Below are positions 25,986 to 34,301 of a DNA stretch of 64,000 bases, in pieces (positions within the stretch are counted from its first letter, which is position 1; every line of letters begins with the position of its first letter). The translations under genes were made by a program, and so were the position numbers. The stretch covers positions 62,001 to 126,000 of the forward strand of contig NZ_FNBO01000009.1 of NCBI RefSeq assembly GCF_900102375.1, read 5' to 3'. The notes below the pieces were generated by a model. The model ran no database searches. It saw only the letters and a program-made list of their open reading frames with translations, and was not told where the DNA came from. This stretch comes from Halorubrum xinjiangense (lineage in GTDB: Archaea > Halobacteriota > Halobacteria > Halobacteriales > Haloferacaceae).

Positions 25986-27295
25986 GCTACGAGCGCTCCG
26001 TCTCCGCCGAGCCGCACGAGCTCTCGCCCGAGACCGTCTGGGAGGTCCGGATGCCGGCGGTCCGCGTCGGAGCGGGCGCCGCCGACGAGCTCGGCTACCA
26101 GCTCGGGCAACTCGGCCTCTCCGGCAACGAGCGCGGGCTTATCGTCACCGATTCGGACCTCATCTCGCTGGGCCACGTCGACCGCGTCGCGGACGAGCTG
26201 GCAGCGGACGGCCTCGACGTCGACGTGTACGACGGCGTCGAGCGCGAGCCGAGCGTCGAGGCGGTCGGGGAGTGCATCGCGTTCGTCCGCGAGGAGATAG
26301 GTGAGGACGGGTACGACTTCTACCTCGGGCTGGGCGGCGGCAGCTGTATGGACACCGCGAAGGCGACCCGGGCCGTCATCGCGAACGGCGGCGACGTGCT
26401 CGACTACGTGGCCGCGCCGACGGGCGCAGGCGAGGACCTCACCGAGTCCGGCGCGCCGCTGATCCTGCTCCCGACGACCGCGGGCACGGGCTCCGAGATC
26501 TCGCCGGTGGCGATCCTCTCGGTCCCCGAGAAGAACATCAAGGAGGGGATCTCCAGCCCGCACGTCCGCGCCGACGCCGCGGTGCTGGACCCGACGCTCA
26601 CTACGACGCTGCCGCCGGACCTCACGGCGAAGACCGCGATGGACGCGCTCGGTCACGCGATCGAGGGGTACACCACCCACCGCTACGACGACCTCCTCCG
26701 CCCCGAGGACCCCGCAGATCGCCCCGTGTACGCCGGCCGCACCGGCTTCACGGAGATGTTCAGCGAGAAGGCGATCGACCTGCTCTCCTCGAACGTGCGC
26801 CGCGTGGTCAACAACGGCGACGACATCGAGGCGCGCGGCGCGATGCTGAAGGGCGCCCTGTTCGGCGCGATCGCCGGGCTCACCGCCGGCGCGAGCCTCG
26901 CGCACGCGATGGCGTACCCCGTCGGCAACAACTATCACACCTACCACGGGGAGACCATCGCCGCGCTCACGCCCGCCAGCACCCTCGGCTACAACGTCGC
27001 CAGCGACCCGCCGCGGTTCGCGAGGGTGGCGGAGATGCTCGGCGCCGACACCTCGGGGATGAGCACCCGCGAGGCCGCCGACGAGGCCCGCGAGGAGTTC
27101 GTGCGGCTCCAGCGCGACCTCAACGTGCTCCCGAGCGGCCTCAACGAGCTCGCGGGGATCACCGTCGACGACACCGGCGCGCTCGCCGAGAGCACCGTCG
27201 AGAGCCAGCAGCGACTGCTTCGGTGTAACCCGCGGCCCGTGACGAAGGAGGACGTCGAGGCGGTGTTCCAGGACGCGCTGTACAACTGGGAGTAG
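25982..27295 (+). CDS. Iron-containing alcohol dehydrogenase (hydroxyacid-oxoacid transhydrogenase-like)
   Basis: A 437-residue group III alcohol dehydrogenase starting at GTG 25982, inside the GTGA overlap with the lactonase stop. The nucleotide site reads LGLGGGSCMDTAKA and PTTAGTGSE; the metal ligands are expected in MDALGHAIEGY (His) and later SLAHAMAYPVGNNYHTYHGE. Length and the segment around GALFGAIAGLTAGASLAHAMAYP resemble hydroxyacid-oxoacid transhydrogenases, which oxidise gamma-hydroxybutyrate. Paired with a lactonase, a role in lactone or hydroxyacid catabolism is plausible but not proven. Confidence 0.87.
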   Translation: MSYERSVSAEPHELSPETVWEVRMPAVRVGAGAADELGYQLGQLGLSGNERGLIVTDSDLISLGHVDRVADELAADGLDVDVYDGVEREPSVEAVGECIAFVREEIGEDGYDFYLGLGGGSCMDTAKATRAVIANGGDVLDYVAAPTGAGEDLTESGAPLILLPTTAGTGSEISPVAILSVPEKNIKEGISSPHVRADAAVLDPTLTTTLPPDLTAKTAMDALGHAIEGYTTHRYDDLLRPEDPADRPVYAGRTGFTEMFSEKAIDLLSSNVRRVVNNGDDIEARGAMLKGALFGAIAGLTAGASLAHAMAYPVGNNYHTYHGETIAALTPASTLGYNVASDPPRFARVAEMLGADTSGMSTREAADEAREEFVRLQRDLNVLPSGLNELAGITVDDTGALAESTVESQQRLLRCNPRPVTKEDVEAVFQDALYNWE

Positions 27296-27329
27296 CGCGC
27301 GGTCGGCTCGAACCGGTCGCGCGACCCGG

Positions 27330-28613
27330 TCAGTCCCGCAGGTGGTCGACGACCGCGTCGACGTCGTTCGGGACCGGCTCGGGGTCGCCGCCGGCCTCGT
27401 AGGCGGCGTCGGGATCTTTTAAAAGGTGGCCGGTCGTGAGGCAGACGACCCGCTCGTCGTCGTCGACGACGCCCGAGCGCCGGAGCTTCTTGAGGCCCGC
27501 GAGGCTCGCGGCGGAGGCGGGTTCGACGCCGACGCCCTCGCTGGCGAGGTGGCGCTGCGCCGCGGTAATCTCCGGGTCGCTGACGGCGACGGCGGTGCCG
27601 CCGGTGTTCCGAATTCCGGGGAGCGCCTTCGGCGCGTTAACCGGGTTGCCGATGCGGATCGCGGTCGCGCGCGTCTCGACCTCCTCCCAGCGACGGATCT
27701 CGTCGTTGCCTTCCTCGATCGCCTCGACCATCGGCGCTGCCCCCTCGGCCTGGACGCCGGTGAGCTTGGGCACGTCGTCGACGTCGAGCGCGCCCGACTG
27801 GACGAGTTCGCGGAATCCCTTATAAAGCGCCGAGGTGTTCCCCGCGTTGCCGACGGGGAGGACGATCCGGTCGGGGAACGTCCCGTAGTCGGCGTAGAAC
27901 TCCTCTAAGATCTCGAAGCCGATCGTCTTCTGGCCCTCCAACCGGAACGGGTTCAGCGAGTTGAGGAGGTACGCCTCGCCGCGGGCGGCCAGCGCCTGGA
28001 CGATGTCGAGGCAGGCGTCGAAGTTGCCGTCGACCTCCAGGATGCGCGCGCCGTGGAGGCTCGCCTGCGCGACCTTCCCGGCCGCGACCTTCCCGGCGGG
28101 GAGGAGGACGAGCGTCTGCATCCCGCCGCGGCCGCCGTAGGCGGCGAGCGCGGCCGAGGTGTTGCCCGTCGAGGCGCACGCGAGCGCCCCGACGCCCAGT
28201 TCCTTCGCGACGCGGACGCCGACGGTCATCCCGCGGTCCTTGAACGAGCCGGTGGGGTTCATCCCCTCGTGTTTGATCCGGAGCGCCTCGACGCCGACCG
28301 ACTCCTCGATGCGCGGGACGCGGTGGAGCGGCGTGTCGCCCTCGGGGAGGGTGACGCCGAGGTCGAACGGGAGCGCCTCGCGGTAGCGCCAGACGCCGCG
28401 CTCGGGCCCGTCGGAGGGCGCGCCCGCGCCGAACTCGTCGAACGTCGGCGGGTCGTCGTACCGCACTTCGAGCAGGCCGCCGCACTCGTCGCAGGTGTAC
28501 CGGACGGCCTCGAAGGGGGCGAACGTCTCGTCGCACGCGATACACGCGAGCCACGTCCCGTCGTCGGCGCAGTCGGGCGCCGCCGGGGCCGGGGCGTCGA
28601 TGGCGAAGTCCAT
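27330..28613 (-). CDS. thrC: Threonine synthase
   Basis: A 427-residue PLP enzyme converting O-phosphohomoserine to threonine. An N-terminal zinc ribbon (LACIACDETF ... YTCDECGGLL) is followed by EGDTPLHRVPRIEE, the PLP lysine in NPTGSFKDRGMTVGV, the phosphate loop PVGNAGNTSALYKG and NTGGTAVAVSD. This zinc-ribbon form is usual in haloarchaea. The gene is monocistronic and convergent with the alcohol dehydrogenase. Together with lysC (51347) it belongs to the aspartate family pathway, though the genes are not linked here. Confidence 0.94.
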   Translation of the reverse strand: MDFAIDAPAPAAPDCADDGTWLACIACDETFAPFEAVRYTCDECGGLLEVRYDDPPTFDEFGAGAPSDGPERGVWRYREALPFDLGVTLPEGDTPLHRVPRIEESVGVEALRIKHEGMNPTGSFKDRGMTVGVRVAKELGVGALACASTGNTSAALAAYGGRGGMQTLVLLPAGKVAAGKVAQASLHGARILEVDGNFDACLDIVQALAARGEAYLLNSLNPFRLEGQKTIGFEILEEFYADYGTFPDRIVLPVGNAGNTSALYKGFRELVQSGALDVDDVPKLTGVQAEGAAPMVEAIEEGNDEIRRWEEVETRATAIRIGNPVNAPKALPGIRNTGGTAVAVSDPEITAAQRHLASEGVGVEPASAASLAGLKKLRRSGVVDDDERVVCLTTGHLLKDPDAAYEAGGDPEPVPNDVDAVVDHLRD

Positions 28614-28692
28614 TACGTCGGCGTCGGTTCCGGCGAGGCTTAAGACGGCCGGTCGGAACGGACGTTGCCGGCCGGAGCGAAGGTGTTCGGTC

Positions 28693-28908
28693 TCAGTCGA
28701 CGATGATCTCGGAGCCCTCGTCGCTCCCGTCCCCGCCGGAGCCGAGGCGGTCCTGATAGCGCTGGATCCAGTCGGCGAAGCAGTCGGGACAGAGCCGCTG
28801 GGTGTCGATGTTCGCCCGGTCGACGCTCAGCCGGACGGTGCGCGCGAGCGCGTCCGTCGTGGGGTCGCCGCAGGCGTCGCAGGGCTCGGTCGTCGGCGCG
28901 TCGCTCAT
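28693..28908 (-). CDS. Small CPxCG-type zinc protein
   Basis: A 71-residue protein with CDACGDP (about residues 10-16) and CPDCFADW (about 40-47), i.e. two CxxC knuckles forming one zinc site, a charged middle and an acidic tail. Such single-domain zinc proteins are abundant in haloarchaea, and some influence stress or motility; this one has no assigned role known to me. It lies between upp and thrC on the same strand, with 87-bp and 79-bp spacers. Confidence 0.7.
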   Translation of the reverse strand: MSDAPTTEPCDACGDPTTDALARTVRLSVDRANIDTQRLCPDCFADWIQRYQDRLGSGGDGSDEGSEIIVD

Positions 28909-28995
28909 GTCGTACCGGTCGCGGCGCCGGCTCTTAAAAGTACGTCGGCGGCGGGGAACGGACCCGGCGGCGGCGACGCAGTCGCCGTCCCGGGT

Positions 28996-29673
28996 TCACA
29001 CCGTCCGGAACGCGCGGTCGCCGGCGTCACCGAGACCGGGGACGATGAACCCGTCGTCGTCGAGCCGGTCGTCGATGGCGACCGTCAGCAGGTCCGCCTC
29101 GGGGACCGCCTCGCTCACGCGGACGAGGCCGGCGGGCGCGGAGACGGCGGAGAGGACGAACAGGTCCTCGAAGTCGTCGGCCTCCTCGAGGACGTGGTCG
29201 AGGACGGCGACCATCGTCGACCCCGTCGCAAGCATCGGATCGGCGACGATGACGGTGTCTCCCGGTCGGATCTCCGGGAGCTTCACGTAGTCGATGGTGA
29301 TCGGGAACTCGCCGTCCGCGGTCATCCCGGCCTCCTCGTCGCGGCCGGCGGAGATGACCCCCTGCTTCGCGCGGGGGAACGCCTTCAGGAGCCCCTCGAC
29401 GAACGGGGTCGCGGCGCGGAGGACGTTGATGATCACCACATCGTCGAGGCCCTTCACGCGCTCGCCGGTGGTCTCCGCGAGGGGGGTCTCGACGGGGACG
29501 TACTCCGTCTCCATCGCGCCGTCGATGATCTCGTAGCCGCAGATGCGGCCGAGCTTCACCAGTCCCTTCCGGAACGCGACCTGCTCCGTCTCGACGTCAC
29601 GCAGCCGAGAGAGGGTGTCCGTCGCCAGCGCGTGGGTGATGAGGTACGCGTCGTCGCGGTCTTCGATGGTCAT
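28996..29673 (-). CDS. upp: Uracil phosphoribosyltransferase
   Basis: A 225-residue enzyme that salvages uracil to UMP using PRPP. The PRPP-binding loop is [20 protein letters not shown], preceded by [18 protein letters not shown] and SAGRDEEAG, and the uracil site at the C-terminus is [20 protein letters not shown]. Full length. It appears to be transcribed alone or with the small zinc protein gene downstream. Confidence 0.94.
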   Translation of the reverse strand: MTIEDRDDAYLITHALATDTLSRLRDVETEQVAFRKGLVKLGRICGYEIIDGAMETEYVPVETPLAETTGERVKGLDDVVIINVLRAATPFVEGLLKAFPRAKQGVISAGRDEEAGMTADGEFPITIDYVKLPEIRPGDTVIVADPMLATGSTMVAVLDHVLEEADDFEDLFVLSAVSAPAGLVRVSEAVPEADLLTVAIDDRLDDDGFIVPGLGDAGDRAFRTV

Positions 29674-29784
29674 TGTCGGGAGAGGGGCCGCGTTCGGCTT
29701 AAAAGATGGCGGAAATCGCCGGTTCGAGGGAGCGCGTTCGGCGCGGAGGTCGGCGGCGCGGGAGCGGCGAGCACGCCGCCGCGG

Positions 29785-30021
29785 TCACCGCAACACGACG
29801 ACGTACGTCAGCGCGAAGATGACGAGCGCGAGGGACGCGACGTTCGTCGCGGTGACCTCGGCGACGTCGAGCAGCTGGAGCCCCCAGAACGCGGTCCACG
29901 CGAACAGCCCGGAGAGGACGGCGTTCAGGAGCAACACCACCCGCGGGTCGCCCTGTGACCCCTCGACGCCCTCGCGGATCCCTTCGCGGTCCTCCCTCGT
30001 TTCTCGCTGATCGTCGCTCAT
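29785..30021 (-). CDS. Small membrane protein, two helices
   Basis: A 78-residue protein with a very charged N-terminal 25 residues (SDDQRETREDREG...) and two hydrophobic helices (about 29-48 and 56-76). No signal peptide or cysteine. It is divergent from the 30116 membrane gene and separated from upp by 111 bp. Family and function not recognised. Confidence 0.6.
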   Translation of the reverse strand: MSDDQRETREDREGIREGVEGSQGDPRVVLLLNAVLSGLFAWTAFWGLQLLDVAEVTATNVASLALVIFALTYVVVLR

Positions 30022-30115
30022 ACGCCTACGCCGGGCGGAGCGTCACTTAGCCTTTCGCCACAAGGCCCGCGACGTTTTGTTCGTCCGGACCGTAGTGACC
30101 CCCACGCCGATCGAG

Positions 30116-30430
30116 ATGCACGTTCACAACAAGCACGGCGACCGGATCGACCCCGTTCCCTTCCTCGTCACCGTCGGGCTCGCGTTCATGGTCGCGTTCT
30201 CCTTCGGCCCGATATACGGGCTCGCGTACGGGTTCGCGCTGCGGGCGGCGCTGGCGCTGTCGGGGGCGGCGTTCGTCGGCGCGACGACGCTCGCGTACCG
30301 CCAGTTGGTCCGGAGCGCGCCCGCGCTCGACGCCGGCCCCCTCCCGCCGGGACCGCGCGTCGAGCGGCTGTTCTACGGGGCGATCGGGCTGGTCGTCGTG
30401 CTGTCCGCGCTCACGGTCCCGCTGCTCTGA
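30116..30430 (+). CDS. Small membrane protein, about three helices
   Basis: About 104 residues from the ATG at 30116 (start MHVHNKHGDRIDPVPF), with hydrophobic segments near residues 17-38, 40-58 and 83-103 and a short hydrophilic loop. The frame is open to 30077 upstream, but the histidine-rich start reads as the natural N-terminus. Divergently transcribed from the neighbouring small membrane gene, with which it may share a promoter region. Function unknown. Confidence 0.6.
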   Translation: MHVHNKHGDRIDPVPFLVTVGLAFMVAFSFGPIYGLAYGFALRAALALSGAAFVGATTLAYRQLVRSAPALDAGPLPPGPRVERLFYGAIGLVVVLSALTVPLL

Positions 30431-30539
30431 CGCGGATCGACCTCCCCGCCGCCGCGCCGCCACGCCGCCGGATCACGCTAATGCGTCACAATCGCACAGC
30501 AGCGGGAGAGTAAGGAACTAGCACGGCGTACCCCGTCGC

Positions 30540-30779
30540 ATGAGCGTCTTCGACAGGCTGTCGAACGCGTTGCGCGGGTCGACGCGGAGCGCGCCGGAGG
30601 TCGCCGGCGACGACGGCTCCGAGGGGTCGTACTGGTGCGACGACTGCGGCGTGCGCGTCCGCGACGTCGCCGTCGACGAGGAGGGGCTCGACCGCGACGA
30701 CGAGGGGGTGCCGGCGTGCCCGGACTGCGGCGATGCCATGCGCTTTGAGCGCGCGAGCGGCCCCGGCTGCGCCTGCTGA
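30540..30779 (+). CDS. Small zinc-ribbon protein
   Basis: A 79-residue protein with CDDCGVRV (about 33-40) and CPDCGDAM (about 60-67), a two-knuckle zinc ribbon, plus a terminal CAC. The N-terminal third is basic and Ser-rich. It lies immediately before a 41-bp tandem repeat array that separates it from the convergent CobW-type GTPase gene. Being next to a putative zinc chaperone gene is suggestive but not evidence of partnership. Confidence 0.65.
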   Translation: MSVFDRLSNALRGSTRSAPEVAGDDGSEGSYWCDDCGVRVRDVAVDEEGLDRDDEGVPACPDCGDAMRFERASGPGCAC

Positions 30780-30804
30780 GCGCTGTCACCTCGTTTTAGC
30801 ACCA

Positions 30805-30962
30805 GATCAGGGCTCCCGGAGTACCCTCGACTCGCTCTCCCGATCGATCAGGGCTCCCGGAGTACCCTCGACTCGCCCTCCCGATCGATCAGGGCTCCCG
30901 GAGTACCCTCGACTCGCCCTCCCGATCGATCAGGGCTCCCGGAGTACCCTCGACTCGCCCTG
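30805..30962. repeat. 41-bp tandem repeat (about 3.9 units) duplicating the 3' end of the CobW-type gene
   Basis: Units beginning GATCAGGGCTCCCGGAGTAC start at 30805, 30846, 30887 and 30928 and are nearly identical. The fourth unit contains the final codons (GESRVLREP) and stop of the minus-strand CobW-type gene, so the array consists of extra copies of that gene's 3' end placed beyond its stop codon. Each copy keeps the same codon-plus-stop sequence. No spacers, so not CRISPR. Confidence 0.9.
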
Positions 30963-32270
30963 ATCGGTCGGAAACGGCGCAGGATCGGCGTCGATGGGGT
31001 CGTCGCCGACGCCCGGGTCGCCGAGCGCCGCGAGCTCGTCGTCGGTTAGGAGCGCGTCGTCGAGCCGGTCGACGAGCGCGGCCTCGTCAATCCCCGTGCC
31101 GATGACGACGAACTCGGTCCGGCGGTCGCCGTGCTCGTCGTCCCACGCCAGGTCGGGGCGATTCGAGCGCAGCATGTCGCGCTCGACCGACGGGAGGCTC
31201 GCGATCCACGGCCCGAGCGCCTCGACGCGGACCGACCGCCCGGCCTGCCCGACCTGCTGGCGCTGGTCGGTGCCGGCCACCCACAGCGTCCCCTTCGACC
31301 GGACCACGTCGTCGGGGAGGTCCCGGAGGAGGGCGGCGATCCGGTCGGGGTGGAACGGTCGCCGGCGGCGGTAGGTGAAGGAGGTGACGCCGTACACCTC
31401 GTCGGGGTGGCGGTGGTCGTGAGCGTGCCCGGCTTCGTGGGCGTGTCCGTCGCCGTCGTGGGCGTGTCCGTCGTCGTGAGCGTGTCCATCGCCCGAATCG
31501 GCTTCCGGGTCGCCGTCGTCGACTTCCGCGAGCGCGCGCTTCCAGCCGGGGAGGTCGCCGAGTTCCCGCTCGTCGAACAGCCCGACGTCGAGGATCCGGT
31601 CCGGGTCGACCGCGGAGAACTCCGTGACGACCGTCTCCGCGTCGGGCTGGAGCGCGCCCACGAGGTCGACCGCCTCGTCGACCTCCGCATCGGTACAGAG
31701 GTCCGCCTTGTTACACACCACGAGGTTCGACACCTCGACCTGCTCGACGAGGAGGTCCGAGAGCGGGCGGTCGGCGTCCTCGTCGCCCGCGTCGCCGCCG
31801 GTCGCGCCGCCCGCGTCCGGGTCGACGCGCCGCTCCGGCGCCTCGTCGCCCGCGAAGGCGTCGAGGAACTGCCGCGTGTCGATCACGGTCACCAGCGCGT
31901 CGACGCGATACCGGGCCGCCGCGCGCGACTCGGTCGTGAACAGCCGCGCGACCGGCGCGGGCTCGGAGATCCCCGAGGACTCGACGACCAGGGCGTCGAA
32001 GGAGCGCTGGTTGGCGAGCCGCACCACAGCGCTCTCGAGGTCGTCTTGCAGCTCACAGCAGATACAGCCGTTCGACAGCTCCGTGACCCCCTCGACGTCG
32101 ACCTCGGACTCCTCGGCGATCAGGTCCGCGTCGACGTTCACGTCGCCCATGTCGTTGACGAGGACCGCGACGTCGCGGTCGCCGGCGTTCCGGAGCAGGT
32201 GGTTCAGGAGCGTCGTCTTTCCCGCGCCGAGTCCCCCCGAGAGCACGGTCACCGGGATGCGGTCGTTCAT
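30930..32270 (-). CDS. CobW/ZNG1-type GTPase, probable metal chaperone
   Basis: About 446 residues from the ATG at 32270. G3E-family GTPase with Walker A LSGGLGAGKTTLLNHLL (about 8-24), the metal-binding CxCC motif in NGCICCELQDD, the Mg/switch region VVESSGISEP, and the base-specificity motif NKADL. A long His-rich loop (repeats of GHAH and HDD, about 25 residues) lies before the C-terminal CobW_C domain (TFTYRRRRPFHPDRIAALL). It likely delivers zinc or another transition metal to client proteins in a GTP-dependent way. The upstream ORF extension to 32723 is not supported. Confidence 0.9.
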   Translation of the reverse strand: MNDRIPVTVLSGGLGAGKTTLLNHLLRNAGDRDVAVLVNDMGDVNVDADLIAEESEVDVEGVTELSNGCICCELQDDLESAVVRLANQRSFDALVVESSGISEPAPVARLFTTESRAAARYRVDALVTVIDTRQFLDAFAGDEAPERRVDPDAGGATGGDAGDEDADRPLSDLLVEQVEVSNLVVCNKADLCTDAEVDEAVDLVGALQPDAETVVTEFSAVDPDRILDVGLFDERELGDLPGWKRALAEVDDGDPEADSGDGHAHDDGHAHDGDGHAHEAGHAHDHRHPDEVYGVTSFTYRRRRPFHPDRIAALLRDLPDDVVRSKGTLWVAGTDQRQQVGQAGRSVRVEALGPWIASLPSVERDMLRSNRPDLAWDDEHGDRRTEFVVIGTGIDEAALVDRLDDALLTDDELAALGDPGVGDDPIDADPAPFPTDQGESRVLREP

Positions 32271-32393
32271 ACGCTCGGATTGGACACGACGCTCTTGAAC
32301 CCCCGGGCGGCGCAGGAGCGGGCGAACGCCGTGACCCGCTTCGGACCGTCCCGAGCCGATACGTTGATAGGCTGCGGTCGTCGAACTCGCGGT

Positions 32394-32603
32394 ATGGTTC
32401 TGTCCGTCTCCGCCGTGTCGCTCGTCAGCGTCGCGGTGACCGTCCTGATGGTCGCCGCGATGCTGTATCTCGTCTGGGGAGCGCTCGGCAGCGATATCCA
32501 CACGCCGAGTCCCGATAACGGGGACCAACCGGAACTGGACGACGCCGACGACGCCGAATCCGACGAGGCGTCGAGCGAACTCACCGACGGAAGCTCGGCC
32601 TGA
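32394..32603 (+). CDS. Small single-pass membrane protein
   Basis: A 69-residue protein: one hydrophobic helix (about residues 3-30, VSAVSLVSVAVTVLMVAAML) and an acidic cytoplasmic or external tail rich in Asp/Glu/Ser. It begins at the ATG at 32394, divergent from the CobW-type gene with a 123-bp spacer. This architecture is common among haloarchaeal small membrane proteins; no function is known to me. Confidence 0.6.
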   Translation: MVLSVSAVSLVSVAVTVLMVAAMLYLVWGALGSDIHTPSPDNGDQPELDDADDAESDEASSELTDGSSA

Positions 32604-32614
32604 CGCGCCGCACG

Positions 32615-32668
32615 CCGAGAGACCCGCACTCCGAGAGACCCGCGCGCCGAGAGGCCCGCGCGCTGAGG
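32615..32668. repeat. 16-bp tandem repeat, three and a half units
   Basis: Units beginning CCGAGAGRCCCGC start at 32615, 32631 and 32647, with a degenerate partial copy at 32663. They fill the 142-bp space before the 98-residue gene. No other feature is seen there apart from the T-rich ATTTTAAC at about 32714, a candidate TATA box. Confidence 0.8.
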
Positions 32669-32745
32669 GACGCCCGACCGCGGGTCGGCGCCGCACCGAC
32701 CCGGCCGCGACAGATTTTAACACGGCAGGGTTGTCATGAAGGACG

Positions 32746-33042
32746 ATGACAGTAGCCGATCGGATCGAGCGGTTCCGGGCGGTCCTCGAGGAGTGGGCCC
32801 GAGGGCTGTACCACGGGATGATAACGCACCCGGCCTACGAGAAGATCGAGAAGGAGGCCGAGGACGCCGAAGACGAGTTCATGCTGGCGTGTTTCCCGGA
32901 CGCCTTCGGGATCCCGTCGCCCGTCTCGTACTACACCGCCGAGCTGCTCCCGTACCTCGAAGACGAGTTCGAGGCGTGGGAGCGGCGGCTGTGGGACCGC
33001 GAGACGCTGATCGAGCGGAAGGGCCAGCAGTACCACTTCTGA
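32746..33042 (+). CDS. Conserved hypothetical protein upstream of ArsA-type ATPase
   Basis: A 98-residue soluble, helical, acidic protein rich in Glu, Trp and Tyr (RLWDRETLIERKGQQYHF at the end). Start MTVADRIERFRAVLEEWARG follows a TATA-like ATTTTAACA about 25-32 nt upstream. It precedes the ArsA-type gene by 28 bp on the same strand and should be in the same operon, so it may act with that ATPase. The family is conserved in haloarchaea to my memory, without a role. Confidence 0.7.
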   Translation: MTVADRIERFRAVLEEWARGLYHGMITHPAYEKIEKEAEDAEDEFMLACFPDAFGIPSPVSYYTAELLPYLEDEFEAWERRLWDRETLIERKGQQYHF

Positions 33043-33070
33043 TGACCGGACGCCGATCTTCCGCCGACTG

Positions 33071-34024
33071 ATGGAGCGGTTCGTCTTCTTCGGCGGCAAG
33101 GGCGGGGTCGGGAAGACCACCGTCTCGTGTGCGTACGCCCACCGCTGCGCGCGCGACGGGCTCCGGACGCTCGTCGTCTCCACCGACCCGGCCCACTCCG
33201 TGTCGGACGTGTTCGACCAGCAGTTCGGCGACGAGCCGGAGTCGGTCGCGGGCGTCGACGGGCTGGACGCATTGGAGATCGACCCCGAAGACGAGATGCA
33301 GCGGCATCTCGACGAGATCCGCGAGTCGCTCTCCGAGCAGGTGTCTGCGGCGATGGTCTCGGAGATCAACCGCCAGCTGGAGATGTCCCACGGGACGCCC
33401 GGCGCGTACGAGGCAGCGCTGTTCGACGCGTTCGTCGACGTGATGCGTACCGAGAGCGAGCCGTACGACCGCGTCGTCTTCGACACCGCGCCCACGGGCT
33501 CGACGCTCCGGCTGCTCGGGCTCCCGGAGTTCCTCGGCGACTGGATCGACCGGCTGCTGTACAAACGCGAGCAGTCGATCGACCTGTTCGAGAAGGCGGC
33601 GATCGGCGACATGGAGCCGCGGCGCCTGCTTGAGGGCGACCCCGTGATCGAGCGGCTCCGCGAGCGCAAGGAGTTCTTCGAGTACGCCGGCGAGACGATG
33701 CGGTCTGACGCCGCCTTCTTCCTCGTGTTCAACCCCGATCAGCTGTCCGTCAACGAGACGGCTCGGGCGATCGAGGGGTTCACCGACCGCGACCTGCGCG
33801 TCCGCGGCCTCGTGGCGAACAAGCTCACGCCGTCGCCCGACGAGGACGAGGAGGGGCGCGGCGCGCGCTACCTCCGGGAGAAGGTCGAGACCGAGCGCGA
33901 CCGCCTCGCGCAGGTTCGCGAGGGGTTCGACCCGCCGCTCGTCGCCGAGATCGAGTCGCGCACGACGGAGGTCCGCGGCGACGTGCTCGCCGACGTCGCC
34001 GCCTCGCTCGACGTGGAGCCGTAA
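33071..34024 (+). CDS. ArsA/Get3-family ATPase
   Basis: A 317-residue single-domain P-loop ATPase with deviant Walker A FFGGKGGVGKTTVSCAYAHR (residues 4-23) and the switch sequence STDPAHSVSDVFDQQFG. Further motifs are VVFDTAPTGSTLRLLGLPEF and VFNPDQLSVNETARAIEGF. Single-domain ArsA proteins of archaea are closer to Get3, which targets tail-anchored membrane proteins, than to arsenite pumps; there is no arsB or arsR nearby and no CxxC dimer site was found. Probably co-transcribed with the 98-residue protein. Confidence 0.88.
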   Translation: MERFVFFGGKGGVGKTTVSCAYAHRCARDGLRTLVVSTDPAHSVSDVFDQQFGDEPESVAGVDGLDALEIDPEDEMQRHLDEIRESLSEQVSAAMVSEINRQLEMSHGTPGAYEAALFDAFVDVMRTESEPYDRVVFDTAPTGSTLRLLGLPEFLGDWIDRLLYKREQSIDLFEKAAIGDMEPRRLLEGDPVIERLRERKEFFEYAGETMRSDAAFFLVFNPDQLSVNETARAIEGFTDRDLRVRGLVANKLTPSPDEDEEGRGARYLREKVETERDRLAQVREGFDPPLVAEIESRTTEVRGDVLADVAASLDVEP

Positions 34025-34301
34025 CGCGCGCCTCCGGAGGTAGCAACCCGGTCGCGACGGCCGACGGCTACATGTGCGGTCGCGGCGCCCCGCGGCGGAG
34101 CGGTCCGGGAGGAGCGCGGTGGAAGTCGCGCGCGAGGTCGATCGAGGGATCGGCGGCACGAATTTTAGCTGGGAGGCGGGGAAAAAAACCGTCTCACGGC
34201 GACGACGCCGGGGCGGGTGGCAGATATTGTCGTTAACCATCATGAACGAAAGTAACGTTTAAGTTGAACATAGTGAACCGATACCACGAGGCAGGGAACC
34301 T

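Noticed and set aside
28495-29958. Plus-strand frame of 487 codons across thrC, the zinc protein and upp
   Set aside because: It runs opposite three well-supported genes and lacks domain features.
30805-30962. CRISPR array
   Set aside because: Units are contiguous without spacers, and there are no cas genes; the same holds for the 30-bp array at 1647.
33071-34024. Arsenite-pump ATPase of an ars operon
   Set aside because: It has a single ATPase domain and no arsB, arsR or arsD neighbours; a Get3-like role is likelier.
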